Virus record (IMG/VR): IMGVR_UViG_3300042549_003221
Coordinates: 1-32,208 of that record
Strand: one strand, 5' to 3'
From: a virus
Length of the DNA stretch: 32,208 bases
Shown: positions 29,985-32,208 of the stretch, one piece after another
Position numbering within the stretch: position 1 is the stretch's first letter
Layout: every line of letters begins with the position of its first letter
The notes under the pieces: model-generated
What the model was told of the DNA's origin: nothing
Seen by the model: the letters and a program-made list of their open reading frames with translations, nothing else
Databases searched by the model: none
Program-made: the position numbers and the translations under genes

Positions 29985-30020
29985 GCAGCCTCCTGCGGCT
30001 CGCGCTGATCCCGCAGGAGG
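29975..30020 (+). promoter_or_regulatory. Programmed -1 ribosomal frameshift signal
   Basis: The heptamer G GGA AAC (29975-29981) matches X XXY YYZ in the frame of the upstream gene, and is followed by that gene's TGA. After a seven-base spacer, CCTCCTGCGG (29989-29998) and CCGCAGGAGG (30011-30020) form a perfect 10-bp stem with a 12-base loop. Slip site, spacing and stem are all in the classic arrangement. Confidence 0.85.
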
Positions 30021-30343
30021 AGCGAGAATACATCCGGGGACTTGCCGAGTGGCGCAGGCAAAGAGGCAAGCCCGAACCAGACCACCCGGCCATGCAGGCC
30101 GCAGAACTCGACCCTAAACACACCGACCTATGGGACGCCTTCATCGACCTCAAGCAGAGCGCAAGCGTGGGATGGTCTTCGGACCCGATCTCGCCCGACT
30201 CCGTGCTTGCCTGGTGTCGGTTGCATGGCATTCCGCGATGGCGGTGGCGCACGTTCTGGGCGGTGGTGCATCACTTGGACGGCGTGGCGCGTCACGCACT
30301 GAAGGAACGCAGCAATGACGACCATCGCAGCACTGAAGCTTGA
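29981..30343 (+). CDS. Tail assembly chaperone, frameshift extension (lambda T-like)
   Basis: After the -1 shift translation resumes at CTG (29981) and adds 120 residues (LSSLLRLALIPQEEREYIRGL...), giving a 262-residue fusion. The extension is helical at first and has WRRQRGKPEP, WRLHGIPRWRWRTFWAVVHHLDG-like Trp/Arg-rich stretches near the end. There is no convincing start codon with a ribosome binding site for it alone, so production by frameshift is the best explanation. The end overlaps the start of the tape-measure gene by 29 bases. The fusion would recruit tail tube protein to the tape measure, as lambda gpGT does. Confidence 0.75.
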   Translation: MSSLLRLALIPQEEREYIRGLAEWRRQRGKPEPDHPAMQAAELDPKHTDLWDAFIDLKQSASVGWSSDPISPDSVLAWCRLHGIPRWRWRTFWAVVHHLDGVARHALKERSNDDHRSTEA

Positions 30344-31715
30344 GCTGAATGCCCAGCAGATGCGGCAGGAGACTCAAGGGGCTAAGACCGACCTCGACGG
30401 CGTCAGCAAGTCGGCAGAGGCCGCAGGCCGCGCCGTCGATGGCATGGGCCGCCAAGTCGATGCAGCGGCCCGCACGGTCGGCACTTCGACCGAAGCAGCA
30501 GCAGCCAAGACCAAGAAGTTCCAGGACGGCGTGGCGGCGCTGGGCGAGGTCACGCAGATCAATCAGCGCGTCCGCCTGCTCGGCGAGGAAGTGCGCAACC
30601 TGGGCTCCGGCTTCAGCAGCGCAGGCACCGTGGCCAGCGTGTTCGCGCAGTCGTTGGTGGACGTTGCGCAGATCAGTAGCATGGCAGGTGGCAAATTTGG
30701 CAACCTGGTCGGGCTGCTGCGCGCCAACCCGTTGCTGGCTGCCGCTGGCGTGCTGTCAGCTATCGCCACCGCCATGGCTCTATTCGGCGGCGAGACGGAC
30801 GAGACCAACAACAAGCTGCGCGAGCAGATCAAGCTCCAGCAGGAGCTGCGCCAGGCGAGCGTCGATCTAGCGCTCCAGATCCAGCGCAACGCCGACTTGC
30901 AGCGCATCGGATTCAGGATTGATGAGAAGGAGCAAGAGACGCTGCGCGCTCGCCGTCTGGCGGAGGTTGCCAGCGGATTGGCTGGAAAGCCTGGGTTCCA
31001 GACCTTTGAAGACCTGACGAGCCTCACCGGACTGAGCAAGCAAGAGCTGAAAGACCTCGCTCCTCCTGGGAGCACTGTTCGAGACCCGAACGACCGACGA
31101 GTTGTGCAGACGTTCCCGCGCGAGCTCGGCCTGACCAACGAAGCCGCGCGCGAGATCGTCCTTCGCGTTGCGCAGATCTTCCGCAACCAGGCGGTCTTCT
31201 CGCCCAACCCAACGGCGCCCGTGCAAGGCGTCGTGCAGGCCGGGCAAGCCGGAGTCTCGAACGGTGGCTACGGCTTCGGCGGCTTCGGCGTGTTGCAGCC
31301 TGGCCAGATTGCGACGCTGCGCGATCGATTGAACCCGCCCAACCTCGCGTCAGACTACAGCGTCGTGAGCCAAGAGCAGATCTTTAACGTCATCGCAAAG
31401 CGGCGCGACGATGAGATCCGCAAGCTGACTGAGCAACTGAACCAGCTCAAGTCGCTCGGGCAGGACGTTGGCACGGCCATCGGTGGTGCTTTCTTCAGCA
31501 TCGTCAACGGCGCGGCCAACGCCCGCCAAGCTCTGGCTGGCCTGCTCCAGCAGTTCGTGGCAATCGCGCAGCAGCGCGCGATCCAGGGCATCGCCAACAG
31601 CCTTGGCAATGCGTTTGGAGCTTCGACTGCGCAGCAGATCAGCAATGTGCAATCTGGCGGCGTCAATGTCCCAGCACAGCCAGGTGGCGGCCTAGCTGGT
31701 GGAGGTATCGGCTAA
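30315..31715 (+). CDS. Tape measure protein
   Basis: A 466-residue protein with GAAGGA eight bases before its ATG. The N-terminal half is a long helical, Ala/Gln-rich region (KLELNAQQMRQETQGAKTDLDGVSKSAEAAGR...) followed by hydrophobic segments (FGNLVGLLRANPLLAAAGVLSAIATAMALFGG) and more helices; the C-terminus is Gly/Gln-rich. These features and its place after the tail chaperone pair identify it. At about 1.5 angstrom per residue, as known for other siphophages, it would set a short tail. Its stop overlaps the start of the tail-tip gene (TAATG). Confidence 0.8.
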   Translation: MTTIAALKLELNAQQMRQETQGAKTDLDGVSKSAEAAGRAVDGMGRQVDAAARTVGTSTEAAAAKTKKFQDGVAALGEVTQINQRVRLLGEEVRNLGSGFSSAGTVASVFAQSLVDVAQISSMAGGKFGNLVGLLRANPLLAAAGVLSAIATAMALFGGETDETNNKLREQIKLQQELRQASVDLALQIQRNADLQRIGFRIDEKEQETLRARRLAEVASGLAGKPGFQTFEDLTSLTGLSKQELKDLAPPGSTVRDPNDRRVVQTFPRELGLTNEAAREIVLRVAQIFRNQAVFSPNPTAPVQGVVQAGQAGVSNGGYGFGGFGVLQPGQIATLRDRLNPPNLASDYSVVSQEQIFNVIAKRRDDEIRKLTEQLNQLKSLGQDVGTAIGGAFFSIVNGAANARQALAGLLQQFVAIAQQRAIQGIANSLGNAFGASTAQQISNVQSGGVNVPAQPGGGLAGGGIG

Positions 31716-32208
31716 TGGCATTCCACAACGTCCAACTCAACCCCGACATCAGCTACGGCGCGACTGGCGGCCCGGCGTTCGGCACCACGATTCAAACGAC
31801 GGCGAGCGGCCACGAGTATCGCATCTCGCGCGCATCGCGGGCTCGGCGTCGCTACCAGTTCGACAAGCTGCTGCTTGAGCCTGCGCAATGGGGCGCGCTG
31901 ATTGAGTTTTGGATGGCGCGCCGTGGGCACTTGCACGGCTTCCGGTTTAAGGACTGGAGCGACTGGTCGAGCGCGAGCGATGGCGTCAGCACGCCGACCA
32001 ACCTCGACCAAGTGCTCGGCACTGGCAACGGCACCGAGACGCAGTTCCAGCTCGTCAAGACCTACGATGACGGCGGCCTGAACCCTTACACCGAGTCGAT
32101 CACGCTGCCGGTTGCGGGCACGTTGGTCGTTGCGGTCGCTGGTTCCGCGACCACTAGCTACACGGTCACCAACCCTGGCGGGCTGATCACGTTTGCCAGC
32201 GCGCCGGG
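31715..32208 (+). CDS. DUF2460 tail-tip protein (GTA gp12-like), 3' truncated
   Basis: The window ends inside this gene; 164 residues are visible. The N-terminus FHNVQLNPDISYGATGGPAFGTTIQTTASGHEYRISR followed by ARRRYQF and WGALIEFWMARRGHLHGFRFKDWSDW fits DUF2460 (TIGR02217): conserved ggP.F.T.I....G.E.R, then F...R.G...GFRFkDw.D. In gene transfer agents and related siphophages it is the first of four tail-tip genes. The last of those is the host-specificity protein whose end opens this window, so the missing pieces lie between the two window edges. Confidence 0.85.
   Translation, partial: MAFHNVQLNPDISYGATGGPAFGTTIQTTASGHEYRISRASRARRRYQFDKLLLEPAQWGALIEFWMARRGHLHGFRFKDWSDWSSASDGVSTPTNLDQVLGTGNGTETQFQLVKTYDDGGLNPYTESITLPVAGTLVVAVAGSATTSYTVTNPGGLITFASAP

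Overview
The window is a contiguous piece of a tailed double-stranded DNA phage (siphophage type). It carries a complete replication module, packaging genes (small and large terminase), portal and Mu F-like minor head proteins, scaffold and capsid genes, neck proteins, a tail tube gene, a frameshifted tail-chaperone pair and a tape measure gene. The tail-tip genes resemble those of gene transfer agents (a DUF2460-type protein at the right edge, the end of a large host-specificity protein at the left edge). The DNA is GC-rich apart from one AT-rich island near 11.0 kb. Two proteins with lipoboxes and a Sec-exported lysozyme suggest a Gram-negative host; I cannot name it further. I found no integrase, DNA polymerase, tRNA or CRISPR array. 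Nearly every gene is on the + strand and neighbours usually overlap by 1-4 bases (TGATG, ATGA, GTGA), so the genes form a few long operons.

Layout. 1-3.95 kb: end of the tail-tip protein, a tail-fibre-like protein, a further distal virion protein, and a cassette of small membrane proteins and lipoproteins that may serve lysis. 3.96-5.14 kb: a metallophosphoesterase and a small unknown gene. 5.14-5.63 kb: a strongly structured intergenic element with phage-specific promoters and two tiny ORFs. 5.63-10.83 kb: replication and recombination, namely a Sak4-like RecA-fold ATPase, a DUF669 protein, an SF2 helicase and a primase-polymerase/DUF3987 protein. 10.83-11.23 kb: repeat-rich, AT-rich candidate origin. 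11.23-11.60 kb: a leftward Cro/C1-type regulator facing a rightward early promoter, arranged like a lysogeny switch. 11.6-14.2 kb: small accessory early genes (zinc proteins, a PD-(D/E)XK-like protein, an HExxH protein, a BPSL0761-like protein). 14.2-16.9 kb: a virion-like small protein and a 629-residue protein of unknown function. 16.9-24.6 kb: terminases, portal, small Cys proteins, Mu F-like protein, lysozyme, scaffold, major capsid and a cement-like protein. 24.7-32.2 kb: an esterase/head-adaptor fusion, neck proteins, tail terminator, tail tube, tail chaperones, tape measure and the start of the tail-tip genes.

The right edge stops inside the first tail-tip gene and the left edge starts inside the last one. 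The window is therefore probably a permuted phage genome lacking only a few kilobases of tail-tip genes; this is inference from gene order.

The most notable items are: an SGNH-esterase domain fused to a DnaT-like head-tail adaptor; a destabilase-like (i-type) lysozyme; a textbook -1 frameshift signal (GGGAAAC, 7-nt spacer, perfect 10-bp stem) in the tail chaperone pair; TTGAAGAAAG iterons beside an AT-rich island; the promoter box GAAGTTGACA in three places and the leader TGAACGAG-N8-ATG before three starts; and a hairpin covering the ribosome binding site of the major capsid gene.
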